Source: Aggregatilineales bacterium
GTDB lineage: Bacteria > Chloroflexota > Anaerolineae > Aggregatilineales > Ch27
Direction of reading: 5' to 3'
Length of the DNA stretch: 37,188 bases
Assembly (NCBI GenBank): GCA_029976005.1
Contig: JARKOQ010000085.1
Coordinates: forward strand, 1-37,188
Part shown: one piece after another, positions 1 through 8,168 of the stretch
How the letters are laid out: every line of letters begins with the position of its first letter
Numbering within the stretch: the stretch's first letter is position 1
Made by a program: the position numbers and the translations under genes
The notes under the pieces: model-generated
Seen by the model: only the letters and a program-made list of their open reading frames with translations
The model's database searches: none
What the model was told of the DNA's origin: nothing

Positions 1-41
1 CCTTCACAAGATAATCCGGCAACGGGATCGATACGCCATCC

Positions 42-89
42 GTAGGGGCGGGTCGCGAACCGCCCCGGACGACCGCCGGTCGTCCCTAC
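42..89. repeat. Compound palindromic intergenic repeat
   Basis: Two nested palindromes lie inside an outer GTAGGG/CCCTAC pair: GGGGCGG (45-51) pairs with CCGCCCC (60-66), and GGACGACC (67-74) pairs with GGTCGTCC (78-85). The same style of element (GTAGGG followed by a GC-rich palindrome and CCCTAC) recurs near 3536, 7631, 8091 and 25767. It resembles a REP-like or small non-autonomous mobile repeat; function is unknown. Confidence 0.6.
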
Positions 90-196
90 AACCGTCCGCA
101 GCGTTACCGGATCAATTTGTTAACCTTCATCAATCCGCGACCCAGACCACGATGACTCCATGCGATTGATTTCGATCACTCACAACGTAGACTCAA

Positions 197-240
197 ACGG
201 CCAATCCCGATCGAGGAAAACTTCGCTCAAGATTGGCCGT
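197..240 (-). terminator. Hairpin downstream of the ars operon
   Basis: ACGGCCAATC (197-206) and GATTGGCCGT (231-240) form a perfect 10-bp inverted repeat with a 24-base loop, 25 bases after the arsenite pump stop codon. On the minus strand the stem is followed by GTTTGAGT rather than a clean T run, so it is only a candidate terminator or 3' stabiliser. Confidence 0.35.
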
Positions 241-264
241 CTCTGTCGCATGACAACCGCGCTT

Positions 265-1368
265 CTAGTTCTTCTCCGCTTTCCACAGCGGGTCTTTGGG
301 ATACAGCCTGCGCCCCAGCCAGAGCGACACGTAGACCAGCCCGACCAGGACGGGGACCTCCACCAGCGGCCCGACCACGGTCGCCAGGGCTTCGCTGGAA
401 GCCAGCCCGAAGACGGCAATCGCCACCGCGATCGCCAGCTCGAAGTTGTTGCTGGCCGCCGTGAAAGAGATGGTCGCCGTGTCGGCATACGGGAACTTGA
501 GCAGGTACGAGAGGCCGAACGAGAGCAGAAACATGATGCCAAAGTACAGCAGCAGGGGCAGCGCGATGCGCAGGACGTCCAGCGGCTGGGCCAGGATAAC
601 CTCGCCCTTGAGCGAGAACATCATCACGATCGTGAACAGCAGGCCGATGATCGCGGTCGGCCCCAGGCGCGGGATGAACTGCGTCTCGTACCAGTCATTG
701 CCCTTGACCCGGCCCAGGATCAGGCGCGTCAGGAATCCGGCCGCCAGCGGGATGCCCAGGAAGATCAGCACGCTCTTGGCGATGCTGCCCATGTCGATGT
801 TCAGCGCCACGCCCTCCGCGCCGAGCCACTGGGGCACGACCGTCAGGTAGAAGTAGCCCAGCACGGTATACATCACGATCTGGAAGACCGAGTTGATCGC
901 CACCAGCACGGCGGCGTATTCGTTGTCGCCGCAGGCCAGCATGTTCCAGATCAGGACCATGGCGATGCAGCGCGCCAGCCCGACGATGATCAGCCCGGTG
1001 CGGTAGGCCGGGTGATCGGGCAGCAGCAGCCAGGCCAGGACGAACATCAGGGCCGGGCCGACGATCCAGTTGAGCACCAGGGAGGTGGCCGACATCTTCC
1101 AGTTGCCCATGATCGAGGGGATTTTTTCGTACTTCACCTTGGCCAGCACGGGGTACATCATCCACAGCAGGCCGATGGCGATCGGCAGCGAAACCGTGTC
1201 CAGCTTGACCGAATCCAGCGCGGGCGCGAGATCGGGGATGAGCTTGCCCAGTATGATCCCCACCGCCATCGCGAGGAAAATCCACAGCGGCAGCAGCCGG
1301 TCGAGCAGCGACAGGCGTCCCAGGACGCCCCCTTTTGAATGAGCCGCTTCAGCCGATTGAGTAGCCAT
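265..1368 (-). CDS. arsB: ACR3-family arsenite efflux permease
   Basis: This is a 367-aa polytopic inner-membrane protein with about ten hydrophobic segments, the normal length for ACR3 (also called arsB or acr3). It exports arsenite using the membrane potential. The hallmark stretch around LARCIAMVLIW places a Cys at residue 134, and SFTAASNNFELA places a Glu at residue 310. These match, with a constant offset of 5, the Cys129 and Glu305 that I recall as essential in Corynebacterium Acr3. A good ribosome site (AAGGGGG, 5 bases before ATG) supports the start. It is the last gene of the arsR-led operon, 36 bases after the permease gene, so it is expected to be induced by arsenite through ArsR. 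Confidence 0.95.
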   Translation of the reverse strand: MATQSAEAAHSKGGVLGRLSLLDRLLPLWIFLAMAVGIILGKLIPDLAPALDSVKLDTVSLPIAIGLLWMMYPVLAKVKYEKIPSIMGNWKMSATSLVLNWIVGPALMFVLAWLLLPDHPAYRTGLIIVGLARCIAMVLIWNMLACGDNEYAAVLVAINSVFQIVMYTVLGYFYLTVVPQWLGAEGVALNIDMGSIAKSVLIFLGIPLAAGFLTRLILGRVKGNDWYETQFIPRLGPTAIIGLLFTIVMMFSLKGEVILAQPLDVLRIALPLLLYFGIMFLLSFGLSYLLKFPYADTATISFTAASNNFELAIAVAIAVFGLASSEALATVVGPLVEVPVLVGLVYVSLWLGRRLYPKDPLWKAEKN

Positions 1369-1404
1369 ATTTCCCCCTTGAACAGAAAGAACACAAAGAA
1401 CTGG

Positions 1405-2721
1405 CTAGCGAGCCAGGAAAGCCCCGAACAAATAGCCCGCGATCGTGCTGAACACGGCCACCAGCCCGACGTAGGCGGTCGTTTTCTTGCGGCCCATGAT
1501 CCGGCTCGTGACCAGGATGCTCTGCACGCTCAACTCTGGGTCGGCCAGCAGGTAAGCCAGCAGCGGGCCGCGGTGCATCCCCAGGTCCAGGAACATCCGC
1601 GCGATCGGCACTTCCACCAGGGTCGGGAAGTACATGAACACGCCGAAGAACACCGCCAGCAGGTTGGCCCAGATCGTGTTCTGCCCGGCCAGGGCGCGAA
1701 TCCAGTCTTCCGGCACGATGCTGCGCACCATGCCCGCCACGAACACCCCCACGATCAGCAGCGGGAAAATCTGCTTCACGAAGCGCCACGTCTCCCACAG
1801 CCATTGGGCCAGCTCGTCGCGGGTCAGCTTCACGGCCGCCACGTAAGCCACCCCGCCCAGCAAGAGCAGTTCCACCACGAAGCGGCCGGTAATGTGGATC
1901 ACCAGGCTGCCGGCTTCGGTTTTGGGGGCGGCGATCAGCAGCGTGAAGGCCACCAGCCCCAGGGCGGCCCACGTCCAGCGGTTGAAGCCGCTCAGGACGC
2001 CGTCGAGTCCCTTCCAGGCGACCGGGGCGATCACGACCAGCAGGCCGATCAGCAGCGCGCCTTGCAGGGTCAGGTGCAGGCCGTCCAGCGCGGCCTGAGT
2101 GCCCGCGGAGAGCGTCAGAGGCAGATCGAGGCTGAACAGCGTCCCGGTCAGCAGGTCGACCTGGAGCGTCCCGGCGATCAGCACGGCGACCAGCAGCCCG
2201 AAGAAGACCCACAGGGCCGGACGCATGCCTTCCTGCTGTTCGAACAGGGCCGCGCCGTTGGCGGCCGTATCTTCCGGCTGCTTGAAGATCGCGGCCATGA
2301 TCAGGCCGATCGCGATCCCGAATCCGATCGAGAGCACGATCCGGGCCAGGGCGATGTCCATCCCAATCGCCGCGCCGGTGTAGCTGATCGCCAGGATGTT
2401 GACCGCCGGGCCAACGAACAGGAAGGTGATCGCCGGGCCGAGACCCGCCCCGCGCTTCCAGATTCCCGCGAAGAGGGGCAGGATCGTGCACGAGCAGACC
2501 GCCAGCAGAAAGCCGCCGATGGCCGAGGCCGGGTAGCTGATCCATTTGGGGGTCTTCGGCCCCAGGTAGCGGGTGACGATCCCCTGCGGCAGCAGGCCGC
2601 TGAGGTAACCCGCGATGAAGAAGGCCGGCACCAGGCACAGCAGAACGTGCGCGGCCAGGTAATCCAGCAGGCCCAGCCATCCGGCCTGCACGAGTTGTCC
2701 GATCAGGTCGAGGACGGTCAT
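1405..2721 (-). CDS. ArsP/DUF318-type permease
   Basis: This is a 438-aa membrane protein with two halves of several transmembrane helices separated by a long central region. The first half carries the family signature CSCTILPLFAGIWKRGAG (Cys76 and Cys78) followed by GPAVNILA. The second half carries a related PTLVEVPIARMFLDLG stretch. This is the UPF0718/ArsP permease family; some members export trivalent organoarsenicals, others act on other metals or metalloids. The ATG at 2721 is preferred over GTG at 2724 because GAGG lies 7 bases upstream. Its position between arsR and the ACR3 gene points to arsenic. An ATTCAATN5GAAT box lies 14 bases before the start, so it may also have its own regulated promoter. 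Confidence 0.88.
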   Translation of the reverse strand: MTVLDLIGQLVQAGWLGLLDYLAAHVLLCLVPAFFIAGYLSGLLPQGIVTRYLGPKTPKWISYPASAIGGFLLAVCSCTILPLFAGIWKRGAGLGPAITFLFVGPAVNILAISYTGAAIGMDIALARIVLSIGFGIAIGLIMAAIFKQPEDTAANGAALFEQQEGMRPALWVFFGLLVAVLIAGTLQVDLLTGTLFSLDLPLTLSAGTQAALDGLHLTLQGALLIGLLVVIAPVAWKGLDGVLSGFNRWTWAALGLVAFTLLIAAPKTEAGSLVIHITGRFVVELLLLGGVAYVAAVKLTRDELAQWLWETWRFVKQIFPLLIVGVFVAGMVRSIVPEDWIRALAGQNTIWANLLAVFFGVFMYFPTLVEVPIARMFLDLGMHRGPLLAYLLADPELSVQSILVTSRIMGRKKTTAYVGLVAVFSTIAGYLFGAFLAR

Positions 2722-2734
2722 CACTACGCCTCAC

Positions 2735-2750
2735 ATTCAATTCTTGGAAT
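2735..2750. promoter_or_regulatory. ArsR operator-like box, internal
   Basis: ATTCAATTCTTGGAAT lies just before the permease gene and shares the pattern ATTCAATN5GAAT with the box in front of arsR (3441-3456). Outer bases extend the dyad to ACATTC/GAATGT (2733-2752). The match between two independent sites supports an ArsR operator; binding is inferred. Confidence 0.6.
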
Positions 2751-2762
2751 GTATCCGTTGAT

Positions 2763-2787
2763 GAAAAGCGCCCCGGTTGGCCGGGGC
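2763..2787 (-). terminator. Intra-operon terminator or attenuator
   Basis: GCCCCGG (2770-2776) and CCGGGGC (2781-2787) form a 7-bp stem with a 4-base loop. On the minus strand the stem is followed by GCTTTTC. It lies between the thioredoxin-like gene stop and the internal operator, so it would partly uncouple arsR expression from the two transporters. Confidence 0.6.
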
Positions 2788-2804
2788 ATACTGCGTTGCG
2801 TTGC

Positions 2805-3059
2805 TTACTTGGCGGTCAGGGCGTTGGCCAGCCAGGTTACGATCTCGGCCACGGGTGGAATGCGCCCCTGGGAGACCACCTGGTCGCCGATCATCAGGCC
2901 GGGGGTACGCAGCACGTGCGCGCCGATCTCCATCGGATCGGTGATCTTGACGACTTCGTAGCCGCCTTCGGGGTTGAGCTGGGCCAGCGCCTCGCGGGCG
3001 TGGGCTTCCAGCCGCTGGCAGTTGGGGCAGCCGGTGCCGAGGACTTTAACGCTGAGCAT
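2805..3059 (-). CDS. Small thioredoxin-like redox protein (CxxC)
   Basis: This is an 84-aa protein of the thioredoxin-like redox-active disulfide protein 2 family. The active-site CPNC is at residues 11-14 right after the first strand (VKVLGTG). The cis-Pro region is TPGLMIGD, followed by VVSQGRIP. The ATG at 3059 is chosen because AAGGAG lies 7 bases upstream; it overlaps the end of arsR by 14 bases, a typical coupled arrangement. Members of this family are common in ars operons with ArsP-type permeases, where they probably reduce a thiol or disulfide partner. The exact substrate is not visible from sequence. It acts in the cytoplasm, as no signal peptide is present. Confidence 0.9.
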   Translation of the reverse strand: MLSVKVLGTGCPNCQRLEAHAREALAQLNPEGGYEVVKITDPMEIGAHVLRTPGLMIGDQVVSQGRIPPVAEIVTWLANALTAK

Positions 3060-3438
3060 GGGAATTCTCCTTGTTCGAGAAAACGGGAATGGTTTCCGCG
3101 TCGATGGATGCGGCGCAGTACGGGCAGGGGCAGCCATCGGCCCGATAGGATCCGCCCACGGGAGCCGGGCCACACAGCACGTCCAGCAGGCCATAGACCC
3201 GCCCGTCGCTGATCCAGTAGTAGACCATCCGCCCGTCCTTGCGGGAGTCGATCAACCCCGCCTCGCGGAGCTGCATCAACTGCTGGGAGATGTAGGCCTG
3301 GCGCTGGCCGAGCGTGGCTTCCAGGTGGCAGACGCACGCCTCGCGGCGGCGCAGCACGTCCAGGATCGCCAGCCGGACGGGATGGGCCAGGGCTTTCATC
3401 AGGGCGGCTTGAGTCTGGTAGTGTTTCATGGCGTCCAT
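3046..3438 (-). CDS. arsR: ArsR-family arsenic-responsive repressor
   Basis: This is a 130-aa winged-helix repressor. The helix-turn-helix runs roughly from residue 30 to 75 (ALAHPVRLAILDVL, then the recognition region QRQAYISQQL). A CVC pair in EACVCHLE sits where classical ArsR proteins bind As(III). The C-terminus adds a CPCPYC cluster near residue 103, which could provide further metal ligands. It heads the operon and should release DNA on arsenite binding. An alternative ATG at 3429 (MKHYQTQ) has a slightly better upstream GGATGG and would give 127 aa. The matching operator at 3441-3456 overlaps the expected transcription start, supporting autorepression. Confidence 0.93.
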   Translation of the reverse strand: MDAMKHYQTQAALMKALAHPVRLAILDVLRRREACVCHLEATLGQRQAYISQQLMQLREAGLIDSRKDGRMVYYWISDGRVYGLLDVLCGPAPVGGSYRADGCPCPYCAASIDAETIPVFSNKENSHAQR

Positions 3439-3440
3439 CC

Positions 3441-3464
3441 ATTCAATAAGCTGAATATATTGTA
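3441..3464 (-). promoter_or_regulatory. arsR: arsR promoter and operator
   Basis: ATTCAATAAGCTGAAT (3441-3456) is an inverted repeat ATTCA-N6-TGAAT. A minus-strand -10 candidate TACAAT occupies 3459-3464, so the expected start of transcription falls inside the operator, the usual layout for ArsR repression. No convincing -35 box is visible. Confidence 0.6.
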
Positions 3465-3535
3465 GCGCCGGTGACGCGGCAATGCAGCGCCGAATGTCAT
3501 CAGGTCGAGGGGATGTTTGTGAGCGGTGGGGAAAG

Positions 3536-3576
3536 CCGGCAGGGACGACCCGTGCATCGCGGGTCGTCCCTGCCGG
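3536..3576 (-). terminator. Long palindrome after the chemotaxis receptor gene
   Basis: A perfect 17-bp inverted repeat (3536-3552 and 3560-3576) with a 7-base loop starts 4 bases after the receptor stop codon. It contains GGGACGACCCG, so it also belongs with the GTAGGGACGGGTC-type palindromes of this window. It probably acts as a terminator for the receptor gene, although the T tract is weak (CTTTCCCC). Confidence 0.55.
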
Positions 3577-3580
3577 TGGT

Positions 3581-5752
3581 CTAAAGCTGGTACAGCGCCA
3601 CGATTTCTTCCATCTGTTTCGCCACGTCGGAGAGGCCCCGCGCGCTGACCTCTGCCTGGCGGGTGCTGGTGACCGTCTGGGCCGCGGCCTGTTTGATCGC
3701 GGCCATCGCGGCCAGGAGCTGGCGCATGCCGGTATTCTGCTGGCCGGTGCTGGCCGCGATCTGGGTCGCGGCCTGGGCCGCCGTCTCGATCGTGTCGGCC
3801 AGGATGCCGATGGCGTGCCCGGTCCGGTCGACGAGCGCCATGCCGCCGGCGGCGCTCTTGTTGCCCTCCTCGGTGACCATCACGGCGGTATTGGTCGCCT
3901 GCTGGATTTCCTCCAGGATGGTCCTGATCCGGGCCGTGGCCTGGCGCGACTGTTCGGCGAGCTGGCGGACTTCCATCGCTACCACGGCGAAGCCGCGCCC
4001 TTCTTCCCCGGCGCGGGCGGCCTCGATGCTGGCGTTGAGGGCCAGCAGCTTGGATTGATCGGCGATGTCGTTGACCGTCTCGATGATGTCGCCGATCTGC
4101 TGGGTGCGTTCGGAGAGGGCCAGGATGTTCTCGGCAATGGCCTCGACCTGGGTCTGGATGGTCTGCATGCCCTGGATGGTGTCCTCGACCGAGTCCTGGC
4201 CGGCGACGGAGGTCTTCAGCGACTGCTGGGCGGCCTCGGCGACGTTCTGGGCGCGTTCGGCCGTCTGGGCCACGGTGGCCTGGACTTCCTCGACGGTGGC
4301 GATGGTCTGGGTCACGGCGGCGTCCTGCTCGGCCGCGCTGGCAAGCTGCTGGTTGGTCGCCCCCAGGATTTCTATCGCGGCGGTCTTGACCTGGAGCGCC
4401 GTGTCGCGGATCTGGCGGGTCAGCCCGCCCAGGCTCTCGACCATGCCGTTGAGGTTCTCGCCCAGCAGGTGCAGGTTTTCGTCGGCGGCCTCCCCGACCT
4501 GATCGACCTGGAGCCGGATGTCCAGCCGGCCGCGCGCCACTTCCTGCACGAAGTCGACGTACCGGGCGACGTTTTGCTCCAGCCGGGCGCGGCCCAACTG
4601 CTCGGCTTCGACCATGGCTTGCAGGCTGTCGGTCATCCGGTTGAACGCGGTCGCCAGACTCCCGATCTCGTCGCCGGACGTGATCCGCACGCGCTGATCC
4701 AGCTGGCCGCCGGCCACCTGCTGGGAGACGCGGGTCAGCGCGCCCAGCGGCCGGGTGATCCCCCGCGTGATGACCAGCGCCATCAGCAGCCCGGCCGTGA
4801 AGGCCACGCCGATCACCAGCCAGACGATTCCTCGCGATGTACTGATCTGGTCGAAAATGGCGTTCGTGGCTTCGGAGATGTGCTCCAGGGACTCGGCTTC
4901 GATTTCGCCCAGCAGCGGTTCGAGCATGTCGACGGCGTTGCGGTAGTTCTGGATGGTCTGGGCCATGGCCGCGTCGGTATCGACCACGACGTTGAAGTTC
5001 GTCCGGTATTCGTCGGCCAGCCTTCGCAGGGTCTCGATCACCTCCGGCGCGAGGTCGAGCTGGCCCAGCAGAGTCTGGAGGTCGTCCAGCCCGGCGCGCA
5101 CCAGATCGGCCTGTTCGGTGGCCTGGGTGAGCAGGTATTCCTTCTCGCGCGACTGGATGATCAGCACCTGAGCCAGCAGCCGCGGCTCGTCCAGCGGGGT
5201 GATGGCTTCCCCGATTGCCGCCAGGGTGGCGTGGAACGCGCCGATCTTGCCTTCGTCGTCGATGCCGCGCTGTTCGAGCAGGCGCGTCACGCCCATGAAT
5301 CCGTTCCGGTAGGCGTTCAGCGCGGATCGGATCGACGTGACGGTTTCGGGGATGTCGGTGTGGCCGTTTTCGGTTTCCGTCGTCTCAATCGCGTCCAGGC
5401 GATCGAGGGCGTCGGCGATGTGGTTGACGAAGGTCACGGCGTATTCGTTGCGGGCCGCGTCGAGGCCCATCTCGGTATAGCGCAGCAGGTAGTCCTTCTC
5501 AAGCTGCTCGGCGCGCAGGATGTCGGCCAGCGCGCCCGTCACCTGGTTGTTCAGCTCAAAGCCGCCGGACAGATTGTCGCGCAGGGTGGTTTCGATGGCG
5601 ATCATGTTGATCGAGCTGATCAGGCCGACCAGGGTGATCAGGATCAGCAGCACCCCGAAACCGGCGGTGAGCCTGCGGCCGATGCTATGGTTCACCCCAA
5701 GGGAGCGAATCGCACCAGGCAGACGGGTGATAAAGGAGGGGATAGTCGTCAT
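3581..5752 (-). CDS. Methyl-accepting chemotaxis protein
   Basis: This is a 723-aa transmembrane receptor. Transmembrane helix 1 is about residues 30-50. An extracytoplasmic all-helical sensor region of about 255 residues follows; it carries two related EKDYLL and EKEYLL motifs (near 85 and 204), which suggests a helical bimodular (HBM-like) ligand domain. Helix 2 is about 308-330, followed by a HAMP domain to about 383, a second HAMP-like segment, and a coiled-coil signalling domain from about 460 to 715. The conserved hairpin tip ([16 protein letters not shown], then GRGFAVVA) near 567-592 should contact CheA and CheW. No che genes are nearby, so it is an orphan receptor in this window. It ends in ALYQL with no clear CheR-tethering pentapeptide. 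Confidence 0.95.
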   Translation of the reverse strand: MTTIPSFITRLPGAIRSLGVNHSIGRRLTAGFGVLLILITLVGLISSINMIAIETTLRDNLSGGFELNNQVTGALADILRAEQLEKDYLLRYTEMGLDAARNEYAVTFVNHIADALDRLDAIETTETENGHTDIPETVTSIRSALNAYRNGFMGVTRLLEQRGIDDEGKIGAFHATLAAIGEAITPLDEPRLLAQVLIIQSREKEYLLTQATEQADLVRAGLDDLQTLLGQLDLAPEVIETLRRLADEYRTNFNVVVDTDAAMAQTIQNYRNAVDMLEPLLGEIEAESLEHISEATNAIFDQISTSRGIVWLVIGVAFTAGLLMALVITRGITRPLGALTRVSQQVAGGQLDQRVRITSGDEIGSLATAFNRMTDSLQAMVEAEQLGRARLEQNVARYVDFVQEVARGRLDIRLQVDQVGEAADENLHLLGENLNGMVESLGGLTRQIRDTALQVKTAAIEILGATNQQLASAAEQDAAVTQTIATVEEVQATVAQTAERAQNVAEAAQQSLKTSVAGQDSVEDTIQGMQTIQTQVEAIAENILALSERTQQIGDIIETVNDIADQSKLLALNASIEAARAGEEGRGFAVVAMEVRQLAEQSRQATARIRTILEEIQQATNTAVMVTEEGNKSAAGGMALVDRTGHAIGILADTIETAAQAATQIAASTGQQNTGMRQLLAAMAAIKQAAAQTVTSTRQAEVSARGLSDVAKQMEEIVALYQL

Positions 5753-5989
5753 GGCCTTCTTTCACGGAATGGGGAGTCCTTGCCCACAGGCGCAATCCTC
5801 AAGGGCAAGAGTCCGCCCGGCACACATCCGGGCGACAGGTCGGACGGGGGACGCCTCGGCGCCGGCGGGATATCGCCAGCTTGATAATTAAGGGATGGTG
5901 TCCATGATGTGACGCCTTCATTCTGAAAACAATTCTAGCACAATTTTCCGGCTTGTCCACAATTCTACTTGAACTTCTAACCTGCCTGA
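5753..5989 (-). promoter_or_regulatory. Receptor gene promoter and structured leader
   Basis: A minus-strand promoter candidate has -35 TGGACA (5954-5959), a 16-base spacer and -10 TAGAAT (5932-5937), leaving a leader of about 180 bases before the receptor ATG at 5752. The leader can form a CGCCCGG/CCGGGCG hairpin (5814-5834) and a CTTGCCC/GGGCAAG stem (5779-5809). No known riboswitch consensus was recognised. Confidence 0.4.
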
Positions 5990-6026
5990 AACGAAACCGG
6001 CCGTCCCCCACGGGCGGACGGCCGGT
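5990..6026 (-). terminator. Terminator after the 60-aa gene
   Basis: ACCGGCCGTCC (5996-6006) and GGACGGCCGGT (6016-6026) form a perfect 11-bp stem. On the minus strand it is followed by TTTCGTTTCAGG, a T-rich tail. It lies just past the stop of the small gene at 6060. Confidence 0.65.
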
Positions 6027-6059
6027 CATGGCAGAGGGCGCGGAAAAGCGCCGCCGCGC

Positions 6060-6242
6060 TCAGCCGCCCAGGAATTCCCGCACCAGGCGGTTGAACAGAG
6101 CCGGGTGCTCCCACAGGCTCTCGACCGGCTCGACGGCCTCCCCCAGCAGGTCGCGCCGGACGAAATAGCGCAACGCGTCGTCGTCCACCGCCAGCAGGGC
6201 CGGCAGCGGATCGACGCGGAGGATGTCTCGCCAGGCGGGCAT
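6060..6242 (-). CDS. Hypothetical 60-aa protein
   Basis: This small soluble protein starts at the ATG at 6242, which has GGGAGG 7 bases upstream. It lies 22 bases after the stop of the FSPDG-repeat gene, so the two are probably co-transcribed, and it is followed by a terminator hairpin. The sequence DDDALRYFVRRDLLGE recalls the first helical repeat of squalene-cyclase-like or prenyltransferase-like alpha/alpha proteins (pattern DP.VRY...RDLL), but only one such unit is present. No signal peptide, membrane segment or catalytic motif is visible. It may be a stand-alone small protein or a remnant of a larger gene. Confidence 0.6.
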   Translation of the reverse strand: MPAWRDILRVDPLPALLAVDDDALRYFVRRDLLGEAVEPVESLWEHPALFNRLVREFLGG

Positions 6243-6264
6243 GAGTCGCCTCCCTGAACGCGCT

Positions 6265-7572
6265 CTAGGGCACAATCACCAGGTCGGGCGGCAGGTATTC
6301 GATCGCCACCGCGCCGCGCCAGACCCACAGGTCGCTGCGCAGTCCGGCCGCGTAGCCGATGCGCAGCCAGCCGCCATTGGCCGAGGCCGCGCTGAAGAAC
6401 AGCGGGGTGGGCGTGGTGATGCTGCGGAAGATGTCGGCGCTGTCCGAGGGGGCGGTGCGGATCGCGGCGCTGGTGGCCGATCCCCAGCCGTAACGGGTGG
6501 CCGGGGGCAGGCGCGTTCGGGCCGAGGCGTAGACCGCGCAGACGTAGTTCTGGGGGACCGAGCCTTCCGGGAGCAGGTACCCGGCGGCCAGCAGCCCGCC
6601 GTCGGCGCTGAAACTCAGCCCCGATGCGCCGGGCAAAGCCAACCGCAGCGCTCCCGTGTTGGTCTCGTACAGGCCGCCGTTGTCGACCGCCAGCAGCATC
6701 CCATCCGGGCTGAAGCGCCGCGCGCCGGGCGGAATCTCAAAGAGGAACGTGCCATCCCGCGCGTCGAAGACGCCCGTGCCGGTTGCGATCAGCGACCCAC
6801 CGGGGCTGAACGTCGCCCGGTCGGCGGCGGACGCCGCCAGGGTGTAGCGCACGTCCCCGCTGTCCGGGTCGTAGACCGTGCCGCCGGCGGCGAGGCGCTC
6901 CCCATCCGGGCTGAAGACCGGCTGCAAACCGGCGAAGGCGAAGCGCCGTTCGCCGCTGGCGACCACGTACAGGCCGTCGCCCCCCGCCGCCAGCAGGCTC
7001 CCATCCGGACTGAAGGCGACCGTCCCCTCCGGCGCGCCGCCCAGGGGGAAGCGTGATTCGCCGCTGATCGGGTCGTAGACGCCATCCCCGGCGCAGGCGA
7101 ACAGCGTCCCGGCCGGGTCGAAGACGGGCGTGCATCCGGCGGGGTTGGCGCTGATCCGCCGCGCGGCGACCTCGTAGCGTTGTGCGTCGGTCGTCAGCCA
7201 GCCGCCGTCCGGGCTGAAGGCCGCGCCGCCCCCCTCCAGGATGACCGAGGCCACGAGCTGCCCGCTGGTCAGGTCAAACAGGCCGTCGCCGTAGTAGCGG
7301 GTGCTATCCGGGGTAAAGGCCTGGAACGCGGGGGCGAAGAGCCGCTGGGTCAGGGTCTCGGTCGCGTAGACGCCGCCCGCCGTGCCGCCCGGCACGACCA
7401 CGCCCAGCCAGCGCCCGTCCGGGCTGAAGCCCCGGCACTCGCCGGGCAGCACGGCCCGCAGGGTGATATCCCCCGCCTCGGAGAGCGGGCGCGGCCCGGT
7501 CTGGGCCGTCACGGGCAGGCCCGCGCCCACAAACATCACCAGCAGCACTCCCACCAGCAGCCCACGTTTCAT
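6265..7572 (-). CDS. Exported FSPDG (WD40-like) repeat protein with C-terminal SH3-like domain
   Basis: This is a 435-aa protein with a Sec signal peptide (MKRGLLVGVLLVMFVGAG, cleavage near VTA-Q at residue 24). About nine repeats of the FSPDGxxLA..G type run from about residue 48 to 330, each followed by LY or VYD and a short strand, as in WD40/TolB-like beta-propellers. The last hundred residues (AIRTAPSDSADIFRSI, then GGWLRIGY and DLWVWRG) look like a bacterial SH3 domain. The predicted role is an extracytoplasmic binding scaffold; no enzyme motif is seen. It is followed closely by the 60-aa gene. Confidence 0.8.
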   Translation of the reverse strand: MKRGLLVGVLLVMFVGAGLPVTAQTGPRPLSEAGDITLRAVLPGECRGFSPDGRWLGVVVPGGTAGGVYATETLTQRLFAPAFQAFTPDSTRYYGDGLFDLTSGQLVASVILEGGGAAFSPDGGWLTTDAQRYEVAARRISANPAGCTPVFDPAGTLFACAGDGVYDPISGESRFPLGGAPEGTVAFSPDGSLLAAGGDGLYVVASGERRFAFAGLQPVFSPDGERLAAGGTVYDPDSGDVRYTLAASAADRATFSPGGSLIATGTGVFDARDGTFLFEIPPGARRFSPDGMLLAVDNGGLYETNTGALRLALPGASGLSFSADGGLLAAGYLLPEGSVPQNYVCAVYASARTRLPPATRYGWGSATSAAIRTAPSDSADIFRSITTPTPLFFSAASANGGWLRIGYAAGLRSDLWVWRGAVAIEYLPPDLVIVP

Positions 7573-8168
7573 CGCGCGACTCCTAAAAAACAGTCATCAG
7601 TCGTCAGTTCACAGCGGTCAGGGAAAGAGGGTAGGGACGGGTCACTGACCCGTCCGCTGTGTGTCAATTGCATTTCTCCGCCGGGCACGCCTTCCCATCC
7701 ATTAACGGAACTCGGCCGAGAGATCGGCTGGACACGGCCGCATCGGAATTCATGAAAGTCAACAATTTAGTCCGGTAATTGGACAAGATTGTGATCCAGG
7801 CGGCGCAGCGGCCACGCCGGGGACTCAAGTCCCCGGCTACGGTCACGAAGTCCGCTGAAGCGGACTGGGTGGTTGGGCGTTTTTGAGTCCACTTCCAGTG
7901 GACTTCGTATCCCTAGCCCGCGACTTGAGTCGCGGGCGATCCGACGGTCGATGCCTATCGATTCTGGCGTGTGAGTAACCGGATTATTTGTAAAGGTTCA
8001 TCAATTCCGACGCGACAGCTTCACTGTCCACCCTCCGTTTTCGCTTGTCGCTTCGCCGCTTGGGCGCGTTTCTCGGGCCTCGGCGCAAGCGGACGGGTCA
8101 CCGACCCGTCCCTACATAGACTCGATGTTTTCTCTGGTCTCCTGGACTCTGGCCTCCGGCCTCTGCTT
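7573..8168. repeat. Repeat-filled intergenic region
   Basis: No gene is supported here. In order it holds a GGACGGGTC/GACCCGTCC palindrome (7635-7655), then four short palindromes in a row: CCGGGGACT/AGTCCCCGG (7817-7836), AGTCCGC/GCGGACT (7849-7866), AGTCCAC/GTGGACT (7886-7904) and CCCGCGACT/AGTCGCGGG (7917-7936). A second GGACGGGTC/GACCCGTCC copy is at 8091-8111, and a CTGGTCTCC...CCTCTGCTTTC segment at 8133-8170 recurs inverted near 25689. Similar clustered palindromes are common in Chloroflexota and cyanobacterial intergenes. Confidence 0.7.

Noticed and set aside
3482..5884. Long + strand open frame of 800 codons
   Set aside because: Antisense of the chemotaxis receptor; no ribosome site or domain.
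5753..5890. Cyclic di-GMP riboswitch before the receptor
   Set aside because: The conserved GEMM bases could not be found; only generic GC hairpins are visible.
7817..7936. CRISPR array
   Set aside because: The palindromes differ from each other and there is no constant repeat-spacer spacing.
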